Source: Amylibacter sp. IMCC11727
GTDB lineage: Bacteria; Pseudomonadota; Alphaproteobacteria; Rhodobacterales; Rhodobacteraceae
Assembly: GCF_029854195.1 (NCBI RefSeq)
Contig: NZ_CP122960.1
Coordinates: 2,486,001-2,550,000 of the forward strand
Direction: 5' to 3'
Length of the DNA stretch: 64,000 nucleotides
Positions 17,505 through 26,334 of this stretch are shown one piece after another. The translations under genes were made by a program, and so were the position numbers. Position 1 is the first letter of the stretch, and every line of letters begins with the position of its first letter. The notes beneath the pieces were generated by a model, which was given only the letters and a program-made list of their open reading frames with translations, did not search any database and was not told where the DNA came from.

Positions 17505-18238
17505 CCGCGGCCAACAAACGGCATGTCGTTTGCCATCACTGTCATAAACAGAACATTTGTCCCCAGCGGCAAGTTGGCCATGTGCATGACTGCATTGGCC
17601 ACGTGATCTACATCCATCGTCGCCTCTGCTGCGATGGTGCCGTTGGCTTGTGGCACCCCAATCGTCATTGGCTTTGCCATTTCTGTCAGCGCGTTGCCGA
17701 TATCAATTTGCCCCACGTTAATGTTGAACGGCCGCCCATCGAGCGACAGCGTTTTCGTCAGCCCCGTAATCGCATGTTTGGTCGCAGTATATGGCGCGGT
17801 GCCAGGCCGTGGTGTTGTGGCCGACACGGACCCGTTGTTGATGATCCGCCCCCCTTGTGGGGATTGCGCACGCATGATGCGCCACGCCGCGCGGGCACAT
17901 AGAAAGCTGCCAGTTAGGTTGATATCCACACACTGACGCCACGCATCCACATCCATTTCGTCGATGGTTGTGCCCGGCACACCAATGCCCGCATTGTTGA
18001 ACAGCGCATCCAAATGCCCAAACTGTGCCACGCAGGCATCAAACGCCCCATCAACAGATGCGTCATCTGTCACATCACACGGCAATACCATTGCGCGTTC
18101 GTGGTCTGCGGCCACTTCGGCCAGTGGCCCTTCGCGCCGCCCGATCAAGCCAACATTCCAGCCAGCCGCCAAAAACGCCTGCGCCGTGGATGCCCCAACA
18201 CCAGACCCCGCCCCTGTGATGATGATCGATTGTGCCAT
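17501..18238 (-). CDS. Short-chain dehydrogenase/reductase
   Basis: 245 residues, classical SDR. The Rossmann glycine motif is TGAGSGVGASTAQAF near the N-terminus, NNAGIGVPG is the NNAG motif, serine of the catalytic set lies in NNGSVSATTPRPG, and YTATK is the YxxxK pair. An arginine after the second strand (IGRRE) suggests NADP(H) preference. The substrate is unknown. The gene stands alone on the minus strand, divergent from the ureohydrolase gene by 78 bases, which probably contain both promoters. Confidence 0.88.
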   Translation of the reverse strand: MAQSIIITGAGSGVGASTAQAFLAAGWNVGLIGRREGPLAEVAADHERAMVLPCDVTDDASVDGAFDACVAQFGHLDALFNNAGIGVPGTTIDEMDVDAWRQCVDINLTGSFLCARAAWRIMRAQSPQGGRIINNGSVSATTPRPGTAPYTATKHAITGLTKTLSLDGRPFNINVGQIDIGNALTEMAKPMTIGVPQANGTIAAEATMDVDHVANAVMHMANLPLGTNVLFMTVMANDMPFVGRG

Positions 18239-18316
18239 GTCGCTGCCTTCTTCAAATTATGTCGTTCAAGGTCTAGCGCCTTGGGCCAACCCATGCAAAC
18301 CTAGCGCAAACATTAA

Positions 18317-19306
18317 ATGGACGGTCCTATGCCAAAATCTCCTGATCCTTTTTTTCAACCTGTCTCTGCCATCGAATCCCCGCGTTTTGCAGGTGTGCCG
18401 ACGTTCATGCGTCTGCCCCACCTTACGCCAGACCATGACCGATACGCAGACGTGGAAATCGGCCTGATCGGTGTGCCGTGGGACAGCGGCACAACCAACC
18501 GTCCAGGGCCACGGCACGGCCCACGCCAATTGCGCGACTATTCCACTATGATCCGCGCTATGAACCCCGTGAATGGCATCAATCCATTTGCGCTGACCAA
18601 CTGCGCCGATCTTGGCGATGTGGGCGCGAACCCGTCCGATATCCAAGACGCGATGCGTCAAATCACCGAATTTTATTCGGCCATTACGGGCGCAGGTATC
18701 ATCCCAATGACCGCTGGCGGTGATCATCTTGTTTCCTTGCCTGTGTTGCGTGGCCTTGCGCAAAATGGCCCGCTTGGCATGATCCATTTTGACGCCCACA
18801 CAGACCTGTTTGATACGTATTTTGGTGGGTTCAAATACACCCACGGCACCCCGTTTCGCCGCGCCATCGAAGAACGGCTGCTTGATCCAAAACGTGTTGT
18901 TCAAATTGGCATTCGCGGTACAGCTTATAACACCGAAGACATCGATTGGGGGCTGGAACAAGGGGTCACAATCATCCGCATTGAAGAGCTGTTTGACCGT
19001 GGCATTCCCGATGTAATGGCCCAAGCGCGGGACATTGCTGGCACACAGCCGACCTATTGTTCTTTTGATATCGATGTGATCGACCCAGCCTTTGCACCTG
19101 GCACGGGAACACCTGAAATTGGCGGCGTAACCAGCTTCCAAGCCCAGCAATTGGTACGCGAACTTTCTGGCGTGAACCTTGTGGGCGCTGATCTGGTCGA
19201 AGTCTCCCCACCGTTCGACCCATCAGGTGGCACTGGCTGGCTCGGAGTCTCAATAATGTTCGAACTGATGTGTATGCTGGCTCAAGCCCATAAAAATCGC
19301 GTGTAA
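18317..19306 (+). CDS. Agmatinase/ureohydrolase family protein
   Basis: 329 residues. The Mn-binding motifs of the arginase/agmatinase superfamily are all present: TAGGDHLVS, MIHFDAHTDLFDTY and SFDIDVIDPAFAPGTGTPEIGG. Such enzymes hydrolyse guanidino compounds to urea. The N-terminus and length match the agmatinase-guanidinobutyrase branch, but agmatine, guanidinobutyrate and guanidinopropionate cannot be told apart here. ATG at 18317 is used; a second ATG at 18329 gives MPKSPDPFF and has GGACGG in front, so it may be the true start. The SLC13-type permease gene follows after 100 bases, and the two may or may not be functionally related. Confidence 0.85.
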   Translation: MDGPMPKSPDPFFQPVSAIESPRFAGVPTFMRLPHLTPDHDRYADVEIGLIGVPWDSGTTNRPGPRHGPRQLRDYSTMIRAMNPVNGINPFALTNCADLGDVGANPSDIQDAMRQITEFYSAITGAGIIPMTAGGDHLVSLPVLRGLAQNGPLGMIHFDAHTDLFDTYFGGFKYTHGTPFRRAIEERLLDPKRVVQIGIRGTAYNTEDIDWGLEQGVTIIRIEELFDRGIPDVMAQARDIAGTQPTYCSFDIDVIDPAFAPGTGTPEIGGVTSFQAQQLVRELSGVNLVGADLVEVSPPFDPSGGTGWLGVSIMFELMCMLAQAHKNRV

Positions 19307-19407
19307 GACCAGATAAACCGCAGAAATTTACCAATCTGGCTGGTTGCCGCAGGGGCATTGCAGGCGTATACCCGCGCTCAAACACCAATTTTGCAGAGGC
19401 CGCCCCC

Positions 19408-21291
19408 GTGGACCCAATTACCCTATCAACCGAAATGATCGTGGTTCTGGCGCTGTTGGGCTTTACGGTTTTTCTGTTTGTCTCTGAAATTGTCCGCGTC
19501 GATCTGGCTGCCATTATCGTGATGGTGCTGCTTGGTGGACTCAGCTATCTTCCTGGGCTTGGCGGATTGGCTGATATCAATCATCTGTTTGATGGATTTG
19601 CGTCCAACGCCGTTATTTCCATCATCGCCGTTATGATCATCGGAGCAGGCCTTGATAAAACGGGCCTGATGTCAAAGGTGGCAGCGACCATTCTGAAATA
19701 TGGCGGCACCACCGAAGGGCGGATCATTCCGATCATTTCGGGCACGGTTGGCGTGATTTCCAGCTTTATGCAAAATGTGGGCGCGGCAGCCTTGTTCCTG
19801 CCCGTGGTTTCACGCATTTCATCGCGCACCAACATTGGCCTTTCGCGTTTGCTCATGCCCATGGGCTTTTGTGCCATCTTGGGCGGCACTATGACCATGG
19901 TTGGCTCATCACCACTGATCCTGTTGAACGACCTCATTATAGCAACCAATGCGGATTTACCTGCGGACCAACAGATGCAAACCTTTGGGCTGTTTTCTGT
20001 TACCCCAGTTGGCATTGCGCTGGTCATCACGGGTATTCTTTACTTCATGATTTTTGGCCGCTGGGTGCTGCCTGGTGCTTCCGCAAAAAATGACGCGGCC
20101 TCTGGTCAGTCCATGAACGAATACCTCAAGCGGCTCTATGGCCTGAAGGCCGATATTGTCGAGGTCGAAGTACCCGAAGGAAACATCCTGCTCGGCCAAT
20201 CATTTTCTGATCTGATGGATGTGCATCACATCTATATCATCGGCTCTTATTTCAAAGGTCAGCGCTGGATTTCCCCCGTTGTTGACACCGAAATCACCAC
20301 CCCATGTCGCCTTGCAATTTTGGGCCGTAAAAAGGTGATCGAGGAAATGGCCGATATTTATGGCCTCAACATCCTCCCCGAACTTGACATCTTTGCCGAA
20401 GAATTCGCCCCTACCAAATCAGGCGTTGCCGAGATTGTTATCCCGCCAGACAGCGAAATCATTGGCAAAACCGCCCAAGAACGTGCCTTGCGCAAAACCT
20501 ACGGCATGTCGATGTTGGCGATCCACCGTGGCGAGGAAACCCTCAGCCACGTAGAAACCGACGACCACGAAGCAACCCGCATTGGCCGCGTGCCGTTTCG
20601 GGCGGGCGATACTTTGGTTGTGCATGTGCAGTGGGAAAACCTGACCCGCGTGAACCGTGACAAAGACTTTGTCGTGGTCACATCAGACTTCCCCCAAGAA
20701 GAACTACGTCCGCAAAAAGTCTCATGGGCGCTTTTGTTCTTTTCCATCGCAGTGGGCATGATCCTGTTTACAGATGTTCGATTGTCTTTGTGCCTGCTGA
20801 CAGGGGCTGCTGGGATGATCGTGACCAAAGTACTCGACATCGATGAAGCCTATCGCGCCGTTGGCTGGAACACCGTCTTTTTGCTGGCCTCGCTGATCCC
20901 GCTTGGCCAAGCAGTGCAAAGCACGGGCACCGCAGAATGGATCGCCCAAGGCATCTTGTCTGTACTTGATGGCTGGCCAATTTGGGCTTTGCAGGCGGGC
21001 GTTGCCATCCTTGCCACCATCTTCACGTTGGTCATGTCAAACGTGGGAGCAACGGTTCTTCTAGTTCCACTTGCCGTGTCCATCGCAATTGCGGCGGGGG
21101 GCGACCCTGCCATCTTCGCCATGACTGTCGCGATTTCCACGTCTAACTCGTTCCTGATTCCCACCCACCAAGTGAACGCGCTGATCATGGGCCCTGCGGG
21201 GTACCGCGTGATCGACTTTGTACGCACGGGCGGTATCATGACGATTCTGTTTTTGATCGTTTCAATGTTCATGATGAACGTGGTGTTTTAA
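19408..21291 (+). CDS. SLC13/DASS-family permease with two RCK_C domains
   Basis: 627 residues from a GTG start. Hydrophobic bundles at about residues 10-215 and 430-627 flank a cytoplasmic region (220-425) with two TrkA-C/RCK_C domains; the first has LKADIVEVEVPEGNILLGQSF, the second AEIVIPPDSEIIGKTAQERA and LAIHRGEE. The membrane part has the repeated SxxxNVGAAALFLP and MSNVGATVLLVP elements, a hallmark of the fold. Proteins of this build transport anions such as sulfate or dicarboxylates (SLT/Sac1-like). Given the taurine-sulfite genes 30 kb away, sulfate is conceivable but not shown. Separated by 100 bases from the ureohydrolase gene. Confidence 0.85.
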   Translation: MDPITLSTEMIVVLALLGFTVFLFVSEIVRVDLAAIIVMVLLGGLSYLPGLGGLADINHLFDGFASNAVISIIAVMIIGAGLDKTGLMSKVAATILKYGGTTEGRIIPIISGTVGVISSFMQNVGAAALFLPVVSRISSRTNIGLSRLLMPMGFCAILGGTMTMVGSSPLILLNDLIIATNADLPADQQMQTFGLFSVTPVGIALVITGILYFMIFGRWVLPGASAKNDAASGQSMNEYLKRLYGLKADIVEVEVPEGNILLGQSFSDLMDVHHIYIIGSYFKGQRWISPVVDTEITTPCRLAILGRKKVIEEMADIYGLNILPELDIFAEEFAPTKSGVAEIVIPPDSEIIGKTAQERALRKTYGMSMLAIHRGEETLSHVETDDHEATRIGRVPFRAGDTLVVHVQWENLTRVNRDKDFVVVTSDFPQEELRPQKVSWALLFFSIAVGMILFTDVRLSLCLLTGAAGMIVTKVLDIDEAYRAVGWNTVFLLASLIPLGQAVQSTGTAEWIAQGILSVLDGWPIWALQAGVAILATIFTLVMSNVGATVLLVPLAVSIAIAAGGDPAIFAMTVAISTSNSFLIPTHQVNALIMGPAGYRVIDFVRTGGIMTILFLIVSMFMMNVVF

Positions 21292-21331
21292 AAAGCTTTG
21301 CCTTTTTGGCGCTTCCCCAAAAGACGAACGA

Positions 21332-22855
21332 CTACTCTGCGTCGGACGATTGCACTGCCAACTCTAGCACAGGGGCTGGAACAGCCTTTAGATCACTGAT
21401 CCCCAACGGCTCTGTTGGTTTGGCTAGCATATAGCGCGTGACCCACAACAACCGCTGCTCTGCCCGCGTAATCGCCACATAGGCCAGTCGTTTCCACAAT
21501 GCGATCCCTGCCTCTGTGCGCCCTGCGCGGCTTGCGGCGTAAATGTCGGGCGCAAACACCTGAACATCACGCCATTGGGACCCTTGCGCCTTGTGAATGG
21601 TACAGGCGGCCCCATGCACGAACGCCGCCCCCATCCGTGCGGCGGACGGGATAAACGGTTCTTCTTCATCAGGCATTTCGATCTTGATAATCGTCGCGGC
21701 CGATACTTGCGGGTCCTCGGCCCCCACCACATGCAGACGTGAAAATCCGGGTTTGCGCCCTTCGTCCAGATAAACTGCCTGCGCCCCTTTGATCAGGCCA
21801 CGGGCCTCCAGATCAATGCGCTTTTTGCGATGCTTCATGGGCAATTCAATCCCGTCGCAAATCAACGGTTCCCCAGGCAAAAGCATTTCCGCAGGCGCGC
21901 CAAAGGCATTGCGAAACGCATGTATTAACCTGATCCGCGTTGCATTGCGCCACACCAAAACAGGAGACCGCGCCATCGCCGCCGCATCTACGCGCGGGGC
22001 CACAACCACGCGATCATCCCGTTGCGCTGCTTCCTCGATCATCTTTTCAAACTGATGAAATTCCAATTGCGGGTCAGACAGTGCATGAGCCAGATCAAGG
22101 ATCGGATTGTCATCGGCCTGCCTGTGAACGCGGCTTAAAACCAATTTGCGCGGCTCTGGCAATCCGTCAAATGCCATTGATCCTGACTGCCCAACAGGGG
22201 CCAATTGCGCAGGATCGCCAAACAGGATCAGGGTGGAAAAAATCTCCTGCAAATCCTCAAGCTGTTTGTCGTCGAGCATCGAAGCTTCGTCCACAAACCC
22301 CACATCCAAGGGCTCTTCGCGGCGTTTCCACCCAATAATGAAATCCGATCCCCGCAAGCCCGCAACCGCCAACGCGCCTGGCACGGATTTATTTGTTTGA
22401 AAGAACAGAAATGCCCGCTCCAGCGCCGCATCTGTCAGCCCTTCAATCTCTGGTTTTTCGGCATTTCCTGCCAACCATTCCGCAATTTTTTCATACTCGG
22501 GATCATACATCGGCGTGTACAAAATGCGATGAATGGTGGTCGCCGCCACACCACGATTGCGCAGCACCGATGCCGCTTTGTTGGTAGGCGCCAAGATGGC
22601 CAAGGTGCGGCGGTCTTTGCGCGCCTTACCTTCGTAATCGCCGCTTATGGTATCTACACCCGCCTCTGTCAGCGCCTCGCCCAGCTTCGCCAACAACATG
22701 GTTTTGCCTGAACCCGCCTTGCCCAAAACCGCCAAAGTCTGCTGTTTAGCTGTGGTTTCAGGACGCAACAGCGCATCATCCAGATCAATACCCGCCGCCT
22801 TCAGAACATCCGCAACGGTATCATAAGCACTGGCTTGATCTTGAGAGAATTTCAT
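21332..22855 (-). CDS. RecD/UvrD-like ATP-dependent helicase
   Basis: 507 residues. Walker A is AVLGKAGSGKTMLLAK, Walker B lies in DVGFVDEASMLDDKQL, and later helicase motifs include LFGDPAQLAPVGQSG, LSRVHRQADDNPI, AACTIHKAQGSQWRDV and the C-terminal YVAITRAEQRLLWVTR. This is the compact AAA/RecD-like helicase found singly in Rhodobacteraceae; a role in DNA repair or recombination is likely but the exact function is not known. The ATG at 22855 is chosen over a TTG at 22864. It is the gene after luxI, 66 bases away on the same strand. Confidence 0.87.
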   Translation of the reverse strand: MKFSQDQASAYDTVADVLKAAGIDLDDALLRPETTAKQQTLAVLGKAGSGKTMLLAKLGEALTEAGVDTISGDYEGKARKDRRTLAILAPTNKAASVLRNRGVAATTIHRILYTPMYDPEYEKIAEWLAGNAEKPEIEGLTDAALERAFLFFQTNKSVPGALAVAGLRGSDFIIGWKRREEPLDVGFVDEASMLDDKQLEDLQEIFSTLILFGDPAQLAPVGQSGSMAFDGLPEPRKLVLSRVHRQADDNPILDLAHALSDPQLEFHQFEKMIEEAAQRDDRVVVAPRVDAAAMARSPVLVWRNATRIRLIHAFRNAFGAPAEMLLPGEPLICDGIELPMKHRKKRIDLEARGLIKGAQAVYLDEGRKPGFSRLHVVGAEDPQVSAATIIKIEMPDEEEPFIPSAARMGAAFVHGAACTIHKAQGSQWRDVQVFAPDIYAASRAGRTEAGIALWKRLAYVAITRAEQRLLWVTRYMLAKPTEPLGISDLKAVPAPVLELAVQSSDAE

Positions 22856-22921
22856 AAGGCGCAATCCAGAACTGAGGTTTGCTCAATCATACCCCAGCCC
22901 AGCACAAAGCTGAATGCTAAA

Positions 22922-23569
22922 TTAGCCCGTTTGTGACGCCTTCCTCGTTTGGCGTGGCATCCCAAAGGCATGATCAATCCACAATGCGGACAGATCAGGG
23001 GACACACCCGCCTTCGCACACAGAGCCAACCGCGTGTCTTCAGAAAATTCCCACAACCCCACCGAAATTTGCGCCCCCTGCGTGCCACTTGTTCCCATAA
23101 TCTCGGGCGACCAGCCCAAAGATCGGTAAATACGCACCATTCGCCGATCAAACACCCCAACCGCGTGCTTTAGCCCGAACGTGAGTCCAATTTCGCACCC
23201 CCCAAGCATCACCGCCGCTGATGCGCGAACCGCATCATCATCCACACGCGGAGATAAACAAAACCGCGTGCTTTCCCAGATCAGCGGACTTTTGATATCA
23301 CCCCCCGTGATGTCGCGGAAATGATCATTCACCATGCAATTTCCCGTGGTGGGCAACGCGCGCATCGATCCGCCATGCCGCCCGTCAGGCATTTGCCAAA
23401 TCACGTAAAGCGGGTTCATATCATCGTACTCGTCCCGCTCCTCTCCATACGCGTCCACCGTCACGTCCCAGCCCAAACGATCGGCAAATTGCACCGCGCG
23501 ATCTTGAAACATCGAGTTCTTTAATTGGGGTTTCATCGCCAATTCATCGGCATAAAGATAATGCAGCAT
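22922..23569 (-). CDS. luxI: Acyl-homoserine-lactone synthase, LuxI family
   Basis: 215 residues. The invariant LuxI residues are all visible: R24, F28, W34, D46, D49 and R70 in the N-terminal half (DRAVQF, RLGWDV, ERDEYDD, GSMRALPTTG), and E99 and R102 in IWESTRF. The enzyme makes AHL signals from S-adenosylmethionine and an acyl-ACP. The ATG at 23569 has GGAG eight bases upstream; an upstream in-frame start adds 12 residues without family support. luxR lies 179 bases upstream on the same strand, so this is a luxR-luxI pair. The acyl chain cannot be predicted safely. Confidence 0.93.
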   Translation of the reverse strand: MLHYLYADELAMKPQLKNSMFQDRAVQFADRLGWDVTVDAYGEERDEYDDMNPLYVIWQMPDGRHGGSMRALPTTGNCMVNDHFRDITGGDIKSPLIWESTRFCLSPRVDDDAVRASAAVMLGGCEIGLTFGLKHAVGVFDRRMVRIYRSLGWSPEIMGTSGTQGAQISVGLWEFSEDTRLALCAKAGVSPDLSALWIDHAFGMPRQTRKASQTG

Positions 23570-23748
23570 AGGCCCAGCTCCGCACGCAATCGGACCGCAG
23601 ATCACCGCGCGATTGGGCGGTTCATCATTTCTACGATCTGGTTTCAGATGTATTGCGCAGACCCTTGCGATGAGAGAGTTAACAAAACATCGCCGTGCGC
23701 TGGGGTTGGGATTTGTTAGGGTATTTCCAAAGGGGCCAAGGTCATATT

Positions 23749-24462
23749 CTAAAGATGAATAAGCCCTTGAGACAACGCCTTAGCCACTGCATGTGTGGTG
23801 TTGGCAGCCCCCAGCTTAAACCGCGCGCTTTCAATATACACACGCAACGTATGTTCTGAAATTTGCAAGAATTCTGCCGCACGGGATCGGTTCATGCCCA
23901 TGCCAAGCAATCGCAACGTATCTGTTTCGCGCGGGGACAGCGATACATATTCCATGTCCGTATCAAAGTTTTCAATGGATCGAACCGCAGCATGTAAATA
24001 ATGCCCAATCAGCAATAAATCGGACATCCAATGGGACAGAAATTTTGCCCATTCTTCGTCCGAACAGGAATGACTCAGCGAAAACAACGAAAACTCCCCA
24101 TGCGGGCCACGGATGGGAACCGAAACACCTTGATTGCCTACCCCCCCATCCAATGCCTCTAGGAAAAAACGTCTGGCTGGCTTTTTCTCCCAAGACAGGG
24201 ATTTCCAGCTGTAAGGGGTAAATCGCTGAAACGCGCTCAACACGACGGGGTCAATGCGATACAACTCCTCGGTTTCATAGTGTTCTGCCCAAGCTTCGTC
24301 ATAGGTGGCCAGCGCATAGGGATCCCCATCACTGTTCACCGAATGATAGATGACGTGGTTTACCTGAAAAATATCTCTTAGACCTGCAACAACTTGGTTG
24401 AGTTCGACCAGCGTTTTACAATGTTCCACGCGCTCTAGGAACGCTTCTAGGTGACTCGGCAT
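23749..24462 (-). CDS. luxR: LuxR-family autoinducer-binding transcriptional regulator
   Basis: 237 residues. The N-terminal AHL-binding domain has the expected aromatic and acidic contacts (EAWAEHYETEELYRIDPV: W, Y, D, P; PYSWKSL: W; NQGVSVPIRGPHGEF: G), and the C-terminal helix-turn-helix reads LSPRETDTLRLLGMGMNRSRAAEFLQ. It should bind the AHL made by the downstream LuxI and control target genes. The first 47 bases overlap, in another frame, the end of a 67-codon gene upstream, so its translation may be coupled. A single TTAAC half-site (23681-23685) lies between luxR and luxI; no clear lux box was found. Confidence 0.92.
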   Translation of the reverse strand: MPSHLEAFLERVEHCKTLVELNQVVAGLRDIFQVNHVIYHSVNSDGDPYALATYDEAWAEHYETEELYRIDPVVLSAFQRFTPYSWKSLSWEKKPARRFFLEALDGGVGNQGVSVPIRGPHGEFSLFSLSHSCSDEEWAKFLSHWMSDLLLIGHYLHAAVRSIENFDTDMEYVSLSPRETDTLRLLGMGMNRSRAAEFLQISEHTLRVYIESARFKLGAANTTHAVAKALSQGLIHL

Positions 24463-24619
24463 TTTGCTCCGCTGCGACGCGATCAGGCGTCTTTTTAACC
24501 AACTCGGTCACCGCGATGTGGATGGTGTCGTCTAACTGCTCCGCCAGCTCTGTCAGCTGATTGCGTATCGCGAATTTTCGCAGGTCTTGTAGAACGTCAA
24601 TCATCCATTCTTGGGACAT
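24416..24619 (-). CDS. Small protein encoded in front of luxR
   Basis: 67 residues: a helical N-terminal 45 (MSQEWMIDVLQDLRKFAIRN then LTELAEQLDDTIHIA) and a polar C-terminal tail. I recall small proteins of this type directly ahead of luxR genes in Rhodobacteraceae, with no known function; that is memory, not a search. The last 47 bases lie inside the luxR reading region in another frame. An exact TTAA-N7-TTAAC site sits 21-37 bases ahead of the ATG, so expression of this gene and luxR may depend on CtrA. It could be a regulator or partner of LuxR. Confidence 0.68.
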   Translation of the reverse strand: MSQEWMIDVLQDLRKFAIRNQLTELAEQLDDTIHIAVTELVKKTPDRVAAEQNAESPRSVPRARGTL

Positions 24620-24639
24620 GAAAATCCTCGTTTACAATA

Positions 24640-24656
24640 GTTAACAGAACGTTAAC
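24640..24656. promoter_or_regulatory. CtrA-type binding site ahead of the luxR operon
   Basis: TTAA (24641-24644), seven bases, then TTAAC (24652-24656) matches the CtrA consensus TTAA-N7-TTAAC exactly; because both halves are GTTAAC, it reads as a full site on both strands. A third GTTAAC stands at 24676-24681. The site is 21 bases upstream of the small gene that precedes luxR. Known context: CtrA and quorum sensing are linked in several Rhodobacterales; control here is inference. Confidence 0.55.
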
Positions 24657-24786
24657 ACAACTATGACAAGAAAAGGTTAACACCAACACCCCGCAGCTGC
24701 ATACTAGCCTTTTTTGGCGGGACGTTTCGATTTAATTAACTGATTTTAAAATGATTTACTAAAATCAATCGTGCCAAATCGGCAAA

Positions 24787-24824
24787 AATTAACCCGCGCA
24801 AGGTGAACCAGACGCGGGTTAACA
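24787..24824 (-). terminator. Rho-independent terminator after ccr
   Basis: On the minus strand TTAACCCGCG (24822-24813) pairs perfectly with CGCGGGTTAA (24798-24789) around a 14-base loop, followed by TTTTT. It begins 17 bases after the ccr stop and ends its transcript before the quorum-sensing genes. Confidence 0.75.
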
Positions 24825-24839
24825 CAATCTCAGAAAAGT

Positions 24840-26120
24840 TTAGAACTTTGCTTTACTCGCCTTTAAGGTATCCTCAAAGGTGGTCAGGCCGGTTTCCGTC
24901 GCACTCACCAAAACAGACATGTTGCCAGGCTTGTGCTCATTGCGCAGCATTTTCAAATGCGCCTCTGGGATGTCGTTCCAATCGAACACTTCGGACATAC
25001 ACGGATCCAGACGCTCTTCCATCATCAACTGGTTCGCTGCCATGGCTTGTTTCAGATGCGCAAAGTGGGAACCTTGAACACGTTTTTGGTGCATCCACAA
25101 ATACCGCGCATCCAATGTCAGATTGAACCCAGACGTCCCAGCGCAGATCACAACCATGCCGCCCTTTTTCACCACAAATGTGGACACAGGGATCGTCGCT
25201 TCGCCTGGGTGTTCAAACACCATGTCGACATTGTTGCCTTTGCCGGTGATGTCCCAAATGGCTTTGCCAAACTTGCGTACTTCGCCGAACCACTCTTTGT
25301 ATTCGTCTGTGTTTACAGTCGGCATTTGACCCCAACAGTTGAAATCTTTGCGGTTCAAAACGCCTTTGGCACCCAGTCCCATTACGAATTCACGCTTGCT
25401 TTCATCTGAAATCACGCCAATGGCGTGCGCCCCAGCCTGTTTGGCCAATTGGATCGCATAGGATCCCAAACCACCAGACGCCCCCCAAACCAGTACGGTC
25501 TGACCAGGTTTCAAATCATGTGGCATGTGACCAAACAACATGCGGTACGCAGTTGCCAATGTCAGTGTGTAACAAGCTGCTTCTTCCCATGTTAGGTGCT
25601 TTGGACGCGGCATCAATTGCTGCGCTTGCACGGTTGTGAACTGTGCAAAAGACCCGTCTGGCGTTTCATACCCCCAAATACGCTGGCTCGGAGAGTGCAT
25701 CGGATCGCCGCCGTTACAATGCTCGTCATCCCCATCGTCTTGGTTACAGTGGATCACAACTTCGTCGCCGACTTTCCAGTTTTTAACCTTGTCACCCACG
25801 GCCCAGACGATACCAGACGCATCAGAACCCGCGATGTGGTAAGGAGCTTTGTGAACGTCAAACGGGCTGATCGGCACGCCGAGCCCTGCCCATACACCGT
25901 TGTAGTTCACACCAGCGGCCATGATGAACACCAGCACTTCGTTGCTGTCTGGCTTGACCACATCAACAACTTCTACTTCGAACGCTTTGTCAGGCTCGCC
26001 GTGACGTTCGCGGCGGATGGTCCACGCGTACATCTGCTCAGGCACATGGCCCATTGGGGGGATTTCACCAACCTCATAGAGGTCCTTTTGGGGCGCTTCG
26101 TAACCAGCATCAAGGGCCAT
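24840..26120 (-). CDS. ccrA: Crotonyl-CoA carboxylase/reductase
   Basis: 426 residues, standard for Ccr. The medium-chain-dehydrogenase fold includes the NADPH motif VLVWGASGGLGSYAIQLAKQ, the family-specific NQDDGDDEHCNGGDPMHSPS, IWGYETPDGSFAQF (phenylalanine-glutamate area of the CO2 pocket) and VFEHPGEATIP. It reductively carboxylates crotonyl-CoA to ethylmalonyl-CoA, the key step of the ethylmalonyl-CoA pathway used for growth on C2 units and acetate. AGGAGA precedes the ATG. The upstream 130 bases are AT-rich and likely hold the promoter. The pathway gene ecm is 2.7 kb away on the other strand. Confidence 0.96.
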   Translation of the reverse strand: MALDAGYEAPQKDLYEVGEIPPMGHVPEQMYAWTIRRERHGEPDKAFEVEVVDVVKPDSNEVLVFIMAAGVNYNGVWAGLGVPISPFDVHKAPYHIAGSDASGIVWAVGDKVKNWKVGDEVVIHCNQDDGDDEHCNGGDPMHSPSQRIWGYETPDGSFAQFTTVQAQQLMPRPKHLTWEEAACYTLTLATAYRMLFGHMPHDLKPGQTVLVWGASGGLGSYAIQLAKQAGAHAIGVISDESKREFVMGLGAKGVLNRKDFNCWGQMPTVNTDEYKEWFGEVRKFGKAIWDITGKGNNVDMVFEHPGEATIPVSTFVVKKGGMVVICAGTSGFNLTLDARYLWMHQKRVQGSHFAHLKQAMAANQLMMEERLDPCMSEVFDWNDIPEAHLKMLRNEHKPGNMSVLVSATETGLTTFEDTLKASKAKF

Positions 26121-26285
26121 GGTCTGTCTCCTGCTTTGTCAAAATCATGGCCGTATGAATCACCCAAACGACCCGTTCGCACGATCAATGCCGCGACGCA
26201 GCAAAAAGCGCAAGAGCAATAATGTAATAAAATGCAATCTTTGTACGTAATTTAATTGCGTGGTGAATTTTCGACACTTTTAACG

Positions 26286-26312
26286 CAAAAAACGCGCCAC
26301 AAGGGCGCGTTT
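26286..26312 (-). terminator. Terminator after the pyrophosphatase gene
   Basis: ACGCGCC (26292-26298) and GGCGCGT (26304-26310) form a seven-pair stem with a five-base loop; on the minus strand a run of six T follows. It lies 25-50 bases after the ppaC stop. Confidence 0.65.
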
Positions 26313-26334
26313 CCTGAAGAACATGTGCCGAATT

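Noticed and set aside
23570..23748. lux box between luxR and luxI
   Set aside because: No 18-20 base inverted repeat of lux-box type could be found by eye; only a TTAAC half-site is present.
25596..26222. 208-codon frame on the plus strand opposite ccr
   Set aside because: It is the reverse frame of a clear Ccr coding sequence; its composition follows the ccr codon pattern and no domain is visible.
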